Assembly: GCA_028571685.1 (NCBI GenBank)
Contig: CM053142.1
Coordinates: 66,675,296 to 66,739,295, forward strand
Length of the DNA: 64,000 nt
Direction of reading: 5' to 3'
DNA from: Heterohyrax brucei
Taxonomy: Eukaryota; Chordata; Mammalia; Hyracoidea; Procaviidae
The notes under the pieces were generated by a model, which saw only the letters and a list, made by a program, of their open reading frames with translations, made no database searches and was not told where the DNA came from. A program made the position numbers and the translations under genes. Below, piece by piece: positions 1-11,349 of the stretch (the first letter of the stretch is position 1; each line of letters begins with the position of its first letter).

Positions 1-1
1 T

Positions 2-613
2 AAGCGATGGGCAAAGGAGATGGACAGACACTTCACTAAAGAGGAGATCCAGGCAGCCAAAAAACACATGCGGACATGTTCACGATCTTTAGCTATTAAA
101 GAAATTCAAATCAAGACAACAGTGAGATACCATCTCACCTCAACAAGATTGGCCATGATCCAGAAAACACAAAACAACAAATGCTGGAGAGGCTGTGGAG
201 AAAGTGGAACCCTCCTACACTGTTGGTGGGGTTGCAAAATGGTCCAGCCTCTTTGGAAGGCAATCTGGCGCTTCCTTAAAAAAATGGATATTGATATACC
301 ATTTGACCCAGTAATTCCACTACTTGGAATATATCCTACAGATTCAAGGCCTTTCACACCAATGGACACATGCACCAGAATGTTTATTGCGGCACAGTCC
401 ACAATAGCAAAAAGGTGGAATCAACCCAGATGCCCAACAATAGAAGAATGGATAGGTAAACTGTGGTACATATACTCAATGGAGCACTACGCAATGATAA
501 AGAATAATGATGATTCCAGGAAACATCTCCTAACCTGGTTTCAACTGGAAGACATTATGTTGAGTGAAAGTAGTCAGCGACAAAGGGACAAATACTGTAT
601 GAGACCTCCATGA
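2..613 (+). pseudogene. L1 ORF2 C-terminal fragment
   Basis: An open frame of about 203 codons encodes the C-terminal, cysteine-containing domain of the L1 ORF2 protein. The residues WRGCGESGTLLHCWWGCK carry the Cys/His cluster typical of that region, followed by PLWKAIWRFL and later YIYSMEHYAMIKN. In a complete L1, ORF2p supplies endonuclease and reverse transcriptase; only the region downstream of the RT domain is present here. The frame is uninterrupted, so this copy is young, but it has no promoter or start of its own. ATG at 20 is internal, not a true start. Confidence 0.9.
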
Positions 614-671
614 TAAGACCTCAAAAACAGACTTGTGCATAGAAGAAAAGACTCTTTGACAGCTGCAAGGA

Positions 672-691
672 GGGGAGGGAGGGGGGGAGGG
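672..691 (+). other. G-rich tract in L1 3' UTR (possible G-quadruplex)
   Basis: The sequence contains four G-runs of at least three separated by single A bases, which fits a G-quadruplex pattern. A G-rich polypurine tract in the 3' UTR is a known feature of many mammalian L1 families. The opposite-strand equivalent is the C-rich stretch at 2649-2690; a weaker version lies at 61695-61735. Confidence 0.6.
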
Positions 692-1725
692 CTTAGTTTA
701 GATAGGTGCTCGAAATCTAGTTGGGAGAAAGCGGTGATAGCACACATTAGAAACAAGAACAACATTAAGTGGACTTCAGCATAACTTGAGTACTCCTTCC
801 ATCTTGACTCAATACTGCAAGGATAGAGTAGCTGGGGCAGGGGGCGGGGGACCATGTTCTTAGGCGAATTCCATTCCAATTGGCACAACTAGCGTTTTGC
901 TAAGAAGGCTTTCTGCACCCCACATTGGTGAGTGGCGTCTGGGGTCTTAAAAGCTGCCAAGCTGCCATCCGAGGACACAGCAAATGGTCCCAACTCAGCA
1001 GGAATGGATGCTCACCAAGGACCAAAAGGACATGCGGTAAAGACAACCGAGAAGACAGAGAGACCCACAAGAGTGGGTGCCTACATCGACTTGGGACCGG
1101 AAGAACCGGATGGTGCCCGGCCACCACCAGTGATAGCCATGATGGAGCTCACTTAGAGGAGTCTCACTGGCAACACAAGAATAAAAAGGGGTGCATCATG
1201 AGATCTCTACTAAAAGACCTCAATTGATGGTCCAGCGGTTTTGGGGTTCCTCTGAGAGCATGGCCCCTGGCCCTGATGCTGCCCGTTCCCATAAATTATA
1301 ACAAAGGTCCACTCTTTGGACAGGAATGGAATGGACTTGGCAATGCAGAGTAACCATATGTTGGAAGTACTTTGTGGTTCTAAACATCTACAGGATATCA
1401 TCTTGCTGACCTCTGGCTGGAGGAAGGGGAGTGGATGGAGAGGAGGGGAAAGGAGGTTGTTGGGAGGATAAGACATGTATGGAGTAGAGAGGAATAGTGT
1501 GCAGTCACCGGACAGGGAGAGCAGCGGAAGCTGCATATAGGTGGGCATGTAAATTTATACGTGAATGTACATTTTCACTCAGTTATGTTAAATAAAAATA
1601 AAAAAAAGAAAGAAAGATGAGTCTAGAAGGGTAGAATGGTTACAAATTCAGAAGCCTTGAATGCTAGGATAAGATTTTGTAACAAGGCAGTGGCTACTCT
1701 GTCTTCCTCCACGTACCACTGTTAG

Positions 1726-1740
1726 TGCAATCCCTCATTT
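1726..1740. repeat. Target-site duplication, left copy
   Basis: The 15-bp word TGCAATCCCTCATTT sits immediately outside the poly-T end of the minus-strand L1. It recurs exactly at 4032-4046 on the far side of the element. This is the signature of L1 target-primed insertion. Confidence 0.9.
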
Positions 1741-4031
1741 TTTTTTTATTTAACATAACTGAGTGAAAATGTACATTCACATGTAAATTTACATGCCCCC
1801 CTATATGCAGCTTCCACTGCTCTCCCTGTCTGGTGACTGCACACTATTCCTCTCTGCTCCATACATGTCTCATCCTCCCAACAGTCTCCTTTCCCCTCCT
1901 CTCCGTCCACTCCCCTTCCTCCAGCCAGAGGTCAGCAAGATGATATCCTGTAGATGTATAGAACCATAAAGTGCTTCCAACATATGGTTACTCTGCATTG
2001 CCAAGTCCATTCCATTCCTGTCCAAAGAGTGGACCTTTGTTATAATTTATGGGAACAGGCAGCATCAGGGCCGGGGGCCATGCTCTCAGAGGAACCCCAA
2101 AACCGCTGGACCATCAATTGAGGTCTTTTAGTGGAGATCTCATGATGCACCTCTTTTTATTCTTGTGTTGCCAGTGAGGCTCCTCTCTGTCAGCTCCGTC
2201 GTGGCTATCACTGGTGGTGGCCAGGCACCATCCGGTTCTTCCAGTCCCAGGTCGATGTAGGCACCCACTCTTGTGGGTCTCTCTGTCTTCTCGGTTGTCT
2301 TTACCGCATGCCATTTTGGCCCTCGGTGAGCATCCGTTCCTGCTGAGTTGGGACCATTTGCTGTGTCCTCGGATGGTAGCTTGGCAGCTTTTAAGACCCC
2401 AGACGCCATTCACCAATGTGGGGTTTAGAGAGCTCTCTTAGCAAAACGCTAGTTGTGCCAATTGGCCTGGAATTCGCCTAAGAGCATGGTCCCCCGGCCC
2501 CCGCCCCAGCTACTCTATCCTTGCAGTATTGAGTCAAGATGGAAGGAGTACTCAAGTTATGCTGAAGTCCACTTAATGTTGTTCTTGTCCCTAATGTGTG
2601 CTGTCACCACTTTCTCCCAACTAGATTCTAGTAACTACCTAAACTAAACCCTCCCCCCCTCGCCCTCCCCCCCTCCCTCCCCTCCCTTGCAGCTGTCAAA
2701 GAGTCTTTTCTTCTATACACAAGTCTGTTTTTGAGGTCTTATCGTAGAGGTCTCATACAGTATTTGTCCTTTTGTCGCTGACTACTCTCACTCAACATAA
2801 TGTCTTCCAGTTGAAACCAGGTTAGGAGATGTTTCCTGGAATCATTGTTATTCTTTATCATTGCGTAGTGCTCCATTGAGTATATGTACCACAGTTTACC
2901 TATCCATTCTTCTATTGTTGGGCATCTGGGTTGATTCCACCTTTTTGCTATTGTGGACTGTGCCGCAATAAACATTCTGGTGCATGTGTCCGTTGGTGTG
3001 AAAGGCCTTGAATCTGTAGGATATATTCCAAGTAGTGGAATTACTGGGTCAAATGATATATCAATATCCATTTTTTTAAGGAAGTGCCAGATTGCCTTCC
3101 AAAGAGGCTGGACCATTTTGCAACCCCACCAACAGTGTAGGAGGGTTCCACTTTCTCCACAGCCTCTCCAGCATTTGTTGTTTTGTGTTTTCTGGATCAT
3201 GGCCAATCTTGTTGGGGTGAGATGGTATCTCATTGTTGTCTTGATTTGAATTTCTTTAATAGCTAAAGATCGTGAACATGTCCGCATGTGGTTTTGGCTG
3301 CCTGGATCTCCTCTTTAGTGAAGTATCTGTCCATCTCCTTTGCCCATCGCTTAATTGGATGGTTTATCTTCTTCTTATTGATATTTTGTAGTATCTTATA
3401 GATTATGGAGATCAGGCGTCGGTCTGACATAGAGTTGCCAAATATTTTTTCCCACTCTGTGGGTGTTCTTTTAATTCTATTAATAAAGTCTTTGGATGAG
3501 CAAAAGTGTTTGATTCTTAATAGTTCCCATTTATCTACTTTCTCTTCTGTTGATTGAGGTTTCTTTGACAGATTTTGGAGTCTGTCCTCATTGTGTATTA
3601 AAACTTCCATTGTTGTTCCTACCTTTTCTTGGATGAGCTTTATCGTTTTAGGTTTGATATTTAGGTCTTTTATCCAGTTGGAGTTGGTTTTTGTGTAAGG
3701 TGTAAGATATGGATCTTGATTCAGTTTATTGCAGATGGATAACCAATTTTGCCAGCACCATTTGTTGAAGATGCTGTTTTTACCCCAGTTTAATGTCTTA
3801 GGGCCTTTGTCGAATATCAACTGTTCATAGGCAGATGGTGTCATCTCTGGGGTCTCATTTCTGTTCCATTGATCGATCTGTCTGTTCTTGTACCAGTACC
3901 AGGCTGTTCTGACCACTGTGGCAGTGTAGTATGTGCTAAGGTCGGGTAATGACCTTAGTCATTACTAAGTGTGGTCTTCTTCTTTAGTAGTACCTTACTT
4001 ATCCGGGGCTTCTTCCCTTTCCAAACAAAAT
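1741..4031 (-). mobile_element. L1 LINE, 5'-truncated, minus strand
   Basis: A 2.29-kb L1 in reverse orientation. Its poly-T (3' tail) starts near 1738, the 3' UTR runs to about 2738, and ORF2 sequence runs from 2739 to the truncated 5' end near 4031. Perfect 15-bp direct repeats at 1726-1740 and 4032-4046 mark the insertion site, so the element is a normal 5'-truncated retrotransposition product. It lies tail to tail with the L1 at 1-1617, about 110 bp away, and the two share roughly 1.6 kb of highly similar sequence as an inverted repeat. Confidence 0.95.
2739..4020 (-). pseudogene. L1 ORF2 C-terminal third, frameshifted
   Basis: Two overlapping frames encode the region downstream of the reverse transcriptase domain. 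The upstream frame (3916 down to 3263) contains TAWYWYKNRQIDQWNR and FNKWCWQNWLSICNKLNQDP, typical of L1 ORF2. The downstream frame (3287 down to 2739) continues into the cysteine-rich C-terminus and ends at 2739. The break near 3290 is a one-base loss in an A-run relative to the copy at 50-66. No endonuclease or RT core is present. Confidence 0.9.
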
Positions 4032-4046
4032 TGCAATCCCTCATTT
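4032..4046. repeat. Target-site duplication, right copy
   Basis: Exact 15-bp match to 1726-1740, adjoining the truncated 5' end of the minus-strand L1. Confidence 0.9.
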
Positions 4047-4065
4047 GTAGTAACTCCTGACACAA

Positions 4066-4131
4066 CTGGGTCACTATTTGTTAGAGACAACTCAATGGCA
4101 ACAGGTTTGGTTGTTTTTGGTTAGTGGCTTC
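4066..4131 (+). mobile_element. AfroSINE/RTE-type 3' end remnant
   Basis: The words GGGTCACTAT and CAACTCAATGGCAACAGG followed by a GTTTGG-rich tail match the 3' end of the AfroSINE. The upstream part is not clearly recognisable, and an unrelated 57-bp segment shared with 4326-4382 lies directly before it. Confidence 0.5.
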
Positions 4132-4325
4132 TGAACAGAGAGGAGTGACATAGGCCGTATCTGGTTTTGGGATAAGTACTCTCGTGATGGGAAATAGGAT
4201 GGGCTGGGGAGAGAAATAGGAGGCAATGCAATATCTTGGAGAGAAGTGGTGCGAGGGCTACATCAACACGGTGGCAGTGTAAATGGGAAGAAGACTATGG
4301 TGGTAAGGGCAACATTGCACAGAAA

Positions 4326-4382
4326 CTTCCTCCACATACCACTGTTACTGCAATCCATCATTTGTAGTAACTCCTGACACAA
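4326..4382. repeat. 57-bp segment repeated at the pre-insertion L1 site
   Basis: This segment matches the sequence obtained by removing the minus-strand L1: 1703-1740 joined to 4047-4065, with about three mismatches. It therefore serves as an internal 'empty site' copy. Family unknown. Confidence 0.75.
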
Positions 4383-4903
4383 TGCTTTGCAGAGCCAAGG
4401 ACAATGGATCTTGAAGCTGTGGTATGTTTCTGATGTCCTGCCTTGTATGAATCAGTGTGTTGCTAGAAAATATCAAATGACAGCCTTGAGGAAGGCCTTC
4501 AGTACTGATATCAGATCAGAGTCATGTGGTTCCTGAAACTGGGTACATGGTCTTTTGCAATCATGGGGATCTCGTTTGCTAAAAGTGTAGGTGTCCTTTT
4601 TCCAAAGAACACAGGACTAGATAACAGAAAAGTCACCAGAGGTACAATTCAGAGACAGAGTTAGAAGTAGAGATAGAAGGAAAAGAGGGAGGACATGAAA
4701 AAATAAGAAGGAATTTCTAGAAGAAAATAATTTTCATCAGTATATACATGGCTAACCCTCCTAAGAACTGGGCCCTGGACCATTCAGAAATATGGACATG
4801 CCCTAGCACTCAAAAAAGTCAAGATAATTGAGCACCTCGACATGGAGTTCTAAAGAACCTGGAACCCCATGAGAGGATCTCCTCCTCTACTATACCCCCC
4901 AAA

Positions 4904-5038
4904 ACTATTCTAACTCATAGTGATACTATCAAACAGAATAGAACTGCCCCATACTGTTTCCAAAAAGTGGCTGCTGGATTTGAACTGCCAACCTTTCAGT
5001 TAACAACCAAACTATTAACCACTGTACCCCCATGGCTT
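4904..5038 (-). mobile_element. AfroSINE, short form, minus strand
   Basis: Reverse-complement AfroSINE. The 3' part is TTCTAACTCATAGTGA, the middle is AGAACTGCCCCATA, and the tRNA-like head ends near 5038. It is well diverged. It is the first of two adjacent minus-strand copies upstream of an RTE element of the same orientation. Confidence 0.85.
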
Positions 5039-5053
5039 GTCTGCTACTATAAA

Positions 5054-5220
5054 ACCAAAAAGCAAAACCCACTGACTTTGAGTCAGTTCTAATTCATAGT
5101 GACCATATAGACAGAGTAGAACTGCTCCATAAAGTTTCCAAGGAGCACCTAGTAGATTTGAACTGTCAGCCTACTGGCTAGCAGCTGTAGCACTTAACCA
5201 CCACACAACCAGGGCTTCCT
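5054..5220 (-). mobile_element. AfroSINE, short form, minus strand
   Basis: A complete short-form copy. The 3' tail lies at 5054-5070, the core AGAACTGCTCCATAAAG lies in the middle, and the tRNA-derived head with the complement of the GTGGTTAAGTGCT A-box region is near 5190-5210. Confidence 0.9.
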
Positions 5221-5228
5221 CTGCACTC

Positions 5229-7215
5229 TTTTGTTGTTGGTAGGTGCCATTGAGTTGGTTCTGACTCACAGTGACCCTATGAACAACAGAACAAAACACT
5301 GCCCTGTCTTGTGCCATGTCCACAATCGTTTTTATGCTTAAGCCCATTGCTGCAGCCACTGTGTCAATTCATCTCATTGAGGGTCTTCCTCTTTTTCACT
5401 GACCCTCCACTCTACCAAGCAAGATGTCCTTCCCCAGGAAGTGCTTTCCTGACAACATGTCCAAAGTATGTAAGAAGCAGTCCTGCCATCCTTGCCTTCA
5501 AGGAGCACTCCAGTTGTACCTCCTCCAGAACAGATTTGTTTATTCCTTTGGTGGTCCAGGGTACCTTCAACATTCTTCTCCAACACCACAATTTAAAGAC
5601 ATCAATTCTTTTTCTGTCTTTGTTCATTGTCCAGCTTTCACATGCATATGAGGCAACTGAAAATACCATGGCTTGGGTCAGGCACTCTTTAGTCTTCAAG
5701 GTGATATTTTTACTTTTCAATACTTTAAAGATATCCTTTGCAGCACATTTCCCTAATGCCGTGTGTCTTTTGATTTCTTGACTGCTGTTTCCATGGGAGT
5801 TGAATGTGGACCCAAGCAAAATAAAATCTTTGACAGTCTCAATCCTTTCTCCATTTATTGCAATGTTGCTTACTGGTTCAGTTGTGACAATTTTTATTTT
5901 ACCGATGTTGAGATACAATACGTACTGAAGACTGTGGTCCTTAATCTTCATCAGTAAGTGTTTCAAATCTTCTTCATTTCCAACAAGTAAGGTGGTGTTT
6001 TCCACATAGCATAGGTTGTTAATGAGTTGTCCTCCAATGCTGATGCTTTGTTTTCCTTCTTATGATCCAGCATCTCAGATTATTTGCTAGGCATACAGAT
6101 TGAAAAGGTATGGTGAAAGGATACAACCCTGACACATATCTTTCCTGACTTTAAACCACGCAGTGTCCCCTTATTCTGTTTGCATGACTGCCTCTTGATC
6201 CATATACAGATTCCTTAGGAGCACAATTAGGTATTCTGGAATTCCCATTCTCTGCAATGTTAGCCATAATTTATTATGATCCACATAGTAGAATATCTTT
6301 GCATAGTCAATGAAACACAAGTAAACATCTTTTTAGTATTCTCTGTTTTCAGCCAACATCCATCTGACATGAGGAGTGATACCCTGGGTTCCATATCCTC
6401 TTCTGAATCCAGCTTGAATTTCTGGCAATTCCTTTCAATAGGCTGTTGTAGTAGCTTTTGAATGATCTTGAGGAAATTTTTACTTGTATGTGATATCAAT
6501 GGCATTGTTTGGTAATTTCTGCAGTATGATGTATCACCTTTCTCTGGAATGGGCATAAATATGGATTTCTTCCTGTCACTTGGCCAGCTGGCTGTCCTCC
6601 CAGTTTCTTGTCTTAGATGAGTGAGCACTTCCAGCACTGCATCTGTTTACTGAAGGACCTCAATTGATTTTCCACCAATTCCTAGATCCTTGCTTTTTGC
6701 CAATGCCTTTAATGCAGCTTCAACTTCTTTCTTCAGTACCGTCAGTTCCTGATCATATGCTACCTCTTCAAATGGCTGAACTCTGTATTCCTTGCATCTT
6801 CTTTTGATACTCTCTGGGTTGTTCAATATTTTACCTGTAGAATCTTTCACTATTGCAGCTCAAGCCTTGAGTGCAGAATGTATTCTCCCCTTCTGGTTTC
6901 CATTTCAAGCACTTTGCATGTGTCATTACAATACTTTATTTTGTCTTTCTGAGCTGCCCTTTGAAATCTTCTGTTTAGGTCTTTTACTTCACCATTCTTT
7001 CCTTTTGTTTTAGCTGCTCAACACTCATGAGCAAGTTTCAGAGTCTCTTTTGACATCCAATTTGGTCTTTTCTTTCTTTCCTGTCTTTTTAATTACCTCT
7101 TGCTCTCCTCATGGATGAGACTTTGATGTCATTCCACAGTTTGTCTGGTCTTCGGTTGTTAGTGGTCGACACATAAAATTTGTTCTTAAGATGGTCTTTA
7201 AACTCAGAAGGCATA
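5229..7215 (-). mobile_element. RTE/BovB-class LINE, minus strand
   Basis: About 2 kb of an RTE-class LINE. The 3' end (5229-5300 in window orientation) carries TTGTTGTTGG and CTGACTCACAGTGACCCTAT, the tail shared with AfroSINEs. Upstream the reverse transcriptase and linker can be read in translation (5412-6850). The 5' portion with the endonuclease is missing or unrecognisable past about 7215. From known afrotherian repeats, RTE elements are the likely partners that mobilise AfroSINEs. Confidence 0.85.
5412..6850 (-). pseudogene. RTE reverse transcriptase pseudogene
   Basis: Three collinear open stretches on the minus strand (6850-6647, 6637-6260, 6005-5412) cover the linker, the early RT motifs and the C-terminal half. 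Recognisable pieces include IPEKGDTSYCRNYQ, KDFILLGSTFNSHGN, YACESWTMNKDRKRIDVF and LWCWRRMLKVPW. The expected YADD active-site box reads YVEN near 5995-6010, so both catalytic aspartates are lost, and frameshifts and stops separate the pieces. The element cannot encode a working enzyme. Confidence 0.85.
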
Positions 7216-7454
7216 TACTCTGCACTGCGGGGGTGGAGAAATTTTTCCAGCTCTGAGAAAGTGAAGGAGGAATATCCCTGTCTCCAGAGGTTTATTTACT
7301 GTAATCTTTCCTCTAATCCACAGGTCAAGGCTTGCTCTGAAAAGTAAATTATGGGATCAAGAAAAAGAGAGAAATTTATTAAGTATTGTGTGCTGGCTTC
7401 TTTTTTTTTGATGCTGGGTAATCTTTTTGCGGCGATTGTCTCTACTAGTACTGT
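7216..7454. other. Spacer, no recognised feature
   Basis: Sequence between the RTE and a SINE. No motif, coding signal or repeat was recognised. Confidence 0.4.
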
Positions 7455-7662
7455 TATTTTGCTAGTTGCCATTGACTGGAGTCTTCCCCATGACAACCCT
7501 GTGTATCAGAATAGAACTGTGCTCCAAAGTGGTTTCAATCACTAATTTTTCAGAAGTAGATTGCCAGGCCTTTCTTCTAGTGTGCCTCTGGGTTCACTTG
7601 AACATCCAGTCTTCTGGTTAGCAGCCAAGCACTCTAACCATTTGTCCATTCAGGCACTCCAC
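7455..7662 (-). mobile_element. AfroSINE, long form, minus strand
   Basis: A diverged copy of the longer AfroSINE, which keeps a middle segment (ATTGCCAGGCCTTTCTTCT) absent from the short form. The head lies near 7620-7660. Confidence 0.75.
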
Positions 7663-9059
7663 ATCTCTTATAAGACAATTACACTAGTTAGAAAACAAAA
7701 CTTGAATTTCCCACGTTGGACAAATCTTAAAATGTGAATGGCTTAACATTTTTCAATGATTTATTTCTCATTTCATTAGAATATGAAATGGGTCCAGTGG
7801 CTTCTCCATTTTGTAGCTATACCATCTGGAACAAGAGGCACATAAGGTTACCCTGAAAGAGGAAGAAAGAATTGGAGGAATTTGCAAGCTATTTTTAAGG
7901 GGCTGGCCTGAAGTGGCTTCTATCACTCATGCCCATTCATTATCTCGATGTCACACTGGTTTCAACCTAGCTGCAAGAGAGTCTAGGAAACACAAAAGAG
8001 CACTTGAATATTGGTGATTCAGAGTTTTTGCTCAAGAGCTTCCTGGTATTCAGAGGATACCCAGTTGAGCCGTATGTCACACTCCCTACTCGGTTAGAAA
8101 AATGAAAATGCATGTCCCAATAAAGCTCTTTATGGTAGGAGGATATGTGGTAGTCTTGGAAACAGAACGAAGCATAGAATCCCCATCATGGGGTCTCTGC
8201 TCTTAGCTTGGAACTGAGGGTGGGGAAGTAGAGAGAGACAGAAGACAATGGGAGGTGAAGAATGCAGAGGCAGCTGAAACATTGCTTCATTGTGTTCCCA
8301 GATTCCAACACTACATCATTGGCTTCCAGAACACCAGTGTGACCTCACTGGATTCCAGTCTCTATATTTGTTCACCATCAGTGCCTACTACTGTAAATAA
8401 TTGGAAGGAATATAAGAGGGTGAGAATTGCTGCTGCTGGCCCCCTTTGCCTTTCATAAAATCTTTTTATATCAGAAGGGTCTGGCCCCAGCCACTCCTAG
8501 CTCTATAATTAGTTCTGAGAACCATGAGGATTAAGATTTTGCTAATGACATTTCATGCTTCAATTTGTGGGCCCCTCAGGCCTTCTTATGTAAAGCAAAA
8601 AGCTGTGGTTACAGATGGACTTGGGTAATTTATACCAGTGATATGTGGGTCTATCTGCAGATTCCTAAATTTTACAAATGAGTGAATGAGAACTTCAAAC
8701 CTGCTGTGCCATATTAGAGGACCCTCCCAGCCTCTAACCTTTGCTCCCCAACAGATAAGAACAGCTTGGGTCTCATTAGTCACAACTGACAGGTTTTCAT
8801 TGTGTTCATTCTATCATCCCCACCTTGGCCATCTTTCTGCCATTCATGTATCTTGTGATATGTGAATATGCAAAACATTCTCTGGCTTGGGATGACACCA
8901 TAATTCTTGATGTGGTCTACACTGAAGCAAAATTTAATGGAGCTTTTGAAGCACGTCAGTATGAGGCCAGGGCACACAAGTAGCAGTAGTATCTAGTGAC
9001 AAAATACTTGGAGGAATTGAGGCCCCAAGACATGAAGTAACTTTCAAGCCAGTTCTTTC
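7663..9059. other. Unrecognised sequence
   Basis: About 1.4 kb with no repeat I can name and only short chance reading frames. A SINE-free stretch of this size is noticeable here, but nothing indicates function. Confidence 0.4.
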
Positions 9060-9492
9060 CCATCTACCTTCTTCACCTTCCATCATACTATTTCCCATCT
9101 CTAGGACCAAAATCCTTTATCTTTGCTGCCAGGCTAATTCATATTTCCATGATTTTGAATGCACTCTTCCCTCTGATGGAATGCCTTTCCCTACCTTGTA
9201 GTGCTAAATTTCTGTTGATTACTAAGACCCAGTGTAACCCGTTTCTCCTCCTTAGCTTCTGTCTCTTTCAGACTGAGGTTGCCACTCCTTCCTTCGTGCC
9301 ATTACAGCCTCTTATATTTAAGCATGTCACAACAGTAATTCTATCCTGCTGTAACAATGCATTTACTTGTCCTTCTCCACCAAGTGATGAGCACGAAGGA
9401 GTGATCTCAATCATCCTCGTCTTAATGTCATCAGAACCTAGAATGTGGCAGGCACACAGTAGATGCTCAATACATGTTTTGAATGAATAAAT
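9060..9492 (+). mobile_element. L2 LINE 3' end
   Basis: Pyrimidine-rich sequence ends in GGCAGGCACACAGTAGATGC, then TCAATACATG and GAATGAATAAATG, which is the characteristic L2 3' end. Upstream text includes the L2-like 'TCAGACTGAGGTTGCCACTCC' region. Ancient and non-coding. Confidence 0.75.
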
Positions 9493-10124
9493 GCACTCAA
9501 AATATTTACCCTTTTCCTCTGCACAAAGATAATTATAAGACTGAGAAAGACAACAAATGCAGAGTGCTTGGGATGCTTTAGGAAAAAAAGGGAGGGGGGG
9601 ACACCTATCAAATAGTATTTTGAGACCTCAAGCCTCCATTTGTCCATATCTCACAGTGAACATGGTGAGGACAGGCAACTGCAGCTCTGCGCAGGGCCCT
9701 CTTTCTCCTGTCTATACTGGATCACAGAGGACAAGAGTGGAGATGGAGGGTGTCTTAATGCTGGAGCGTTAGCATGACTCCTGTAAAATAATACAATCTC
9801 CATTGCTAGAAGTCCTGTGCCCTGGGTAAGCCAGCCTCCACTTTGGCATTAATCTGTTGCACTTGGATATTAATAGCCTTGCACAATGTTGCCTGTGTAG
9901 GCAAGTGCTGCTTTTTCTGAGTTGTGTAAGCCCCCATCTACCAGAGACAAAATGCTCCACAAATAACTGCAGCATGTTTTGAATTCCTCTGAGTAAGGAG
10001 TCCAGGGATAATTAACACAGCAAGGAGGAGCAGACCCAACATTTCCTGGGGCAAAGGACTGGCTAGGGTCTAGAGTGGAAGGAGTCTGGGTGATTGGAAA
10101 AGGTGAGCATTCCTCAGTCTAGAT

Positions 10125-10290
10125 CTTGCCTCTGTAAGAAACCAGCTGGGAACCTCAGACAATACTGGGACTTGCTGAAGTTCAGTTTGTTCACCTGGAT
10201 TAAAGTTCTGTATATTTCATAGGCATGTTATGATGAGCAAATGAAGCACTATGTGGGAAAGCTGTTTATTGATTACAAAATAATACATCA
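10125..10290 (+). mobile_element. MIR SINE
   Basis: Weak but ordered MIR similarity: AACCTCAGAC, then TCACCTGGATTAAA, then AGGCATGTTATGATGAGCAAATGA. Old and degraded. Confidence 0.4.
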
Positions 10291-10302
10291 GTGCAGGAGA
10301 CA

Positions 10303-10339
10303 GTGATGATAATAAGATGATGATGATAATGATGATGAT
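10303..10339 (+). repeat. Imperfect (GAT)n microsatellite
   Basis: Repeated GATGATGAT with ATA interruptions over about 37 bp. Confidence 0.85.
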
Positions 10340-10699
10340 TTGTTAGAAGAACTTATTCTAGATAAAAAATCCTGAGTCATCTTCATGCTGATCACTTCTC
10401 AAAATCAATCATAACCAAGGTACTAGGAATAAGGTTTCTACCCTTGGTGTCTCTCTCCATTTGCCCAGGCCCAATATCTTAGATGTCTTTAACCACAATC
10501 AATCTACCTACTTTTGGCAGAAGCCTTCTCTTCTCTGGATAACATTTCTTACTCCCATACACAACCTATTTTGAATAGCACACTCCTTTGATTTCCCTAA
10601 GAATGAGCTCAAAGGAAATATTTTAGAAAATAATTTGATTGAAAGTATCATTGTGTGCTCCATGCCATTTTTCTTTCAGCACCACCTGGACCAACCTGA

Positions 10700-10815
10700 A
10701 ATTTGTCTCACTTTCTAGGTCTGTAACTTCAGGCAAGCAGCTCCATGTCTCTGTGCCACGATTTCCTTATCTGTGACGTAAGCAGATGATAATAGTATCT
10801 ATATAAAGGAGCAAA
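10700..10815 (+). mobile_element. MIR SINE
   Basis: GTCTGTAACTTCAGGCAAGC, followed by TTTCCTTATCTGTGA and a TAATAGTATCTA tail, aligns with the MIR core and 3' region. Confidence 0.55.
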
Positions 10816-11349
10816 AATAAGAGCATAGTCAGTGTTAGCTGGTGGTGCATGCCTTCCCCATCACTTGATTTATTATATTCCTGTTGCTTTTTAAAAGGTC
10901 AGGTGTTGGTTTTCACAGAGGCAAAATCTGGAGTAACACAGACCCCTGACTCTTCCACTCAGAGAAACCAAGGGAAATGGAAAAGAAACCCATGATGACT
11001 AAATTCTCTATTGTGACCAGTATGAACCAGTGGAGACCCAGGTGTCCATGGTTTCCCCTCTGTGGAAGCCTATGTTGGTGGGATTTAACTTGGTGGGAAT
11101 ACCTGCACCACAACTCACAAATCATTATGGGAAACCCACGCACGGGTCTATGTGCCCCAGGAGCTTTTAAGCATGTTGTCACCTGGATCTTCATCTTGGC
11201 ATGGAAGTACCTTATGAGAGGAGTGGGCTCTTCCCCATTCAGGGAATGGAATCCCAAGAAGAAAATGGAAGAGAAAAGAAATGCTAAGGCTTATGTCTCC
11301 TGACCAAAATTCTCTGACAGAGAGACCCCCAGGTACCCAGAACCTCTGC

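Larger units (their letters stand above)
1..1617 (+). mobile_element. L1 LINE, 3' part (ORF2 C-terminus, 3' UTR, poly-A)
   Basis: This is the 3' end of a fairly young L1 on the plus strand. Open ORF2 sequence runs from the window edge to 613, followed by a roughly 980-bp 3' UTR with a G-rich polypurine tract near 672-691 and an A-rich tail at 1591-1617. The 3' UTR has close relatives at 1741-2738 and 60785-61800 on the minus strand and at 21819-22216 on the plus strand, so all four belong to one lineage. The 5' end lies outside the window or is truncated at its edge. Confidence 0.95.

Noticed and set aside
106-402. Minus-strand 98-codon frame (and its mirror at 2953-3249)
   Set aside because: It is the antisense shadow of L1 ORF2 and appears in both L1 copies for that reason.
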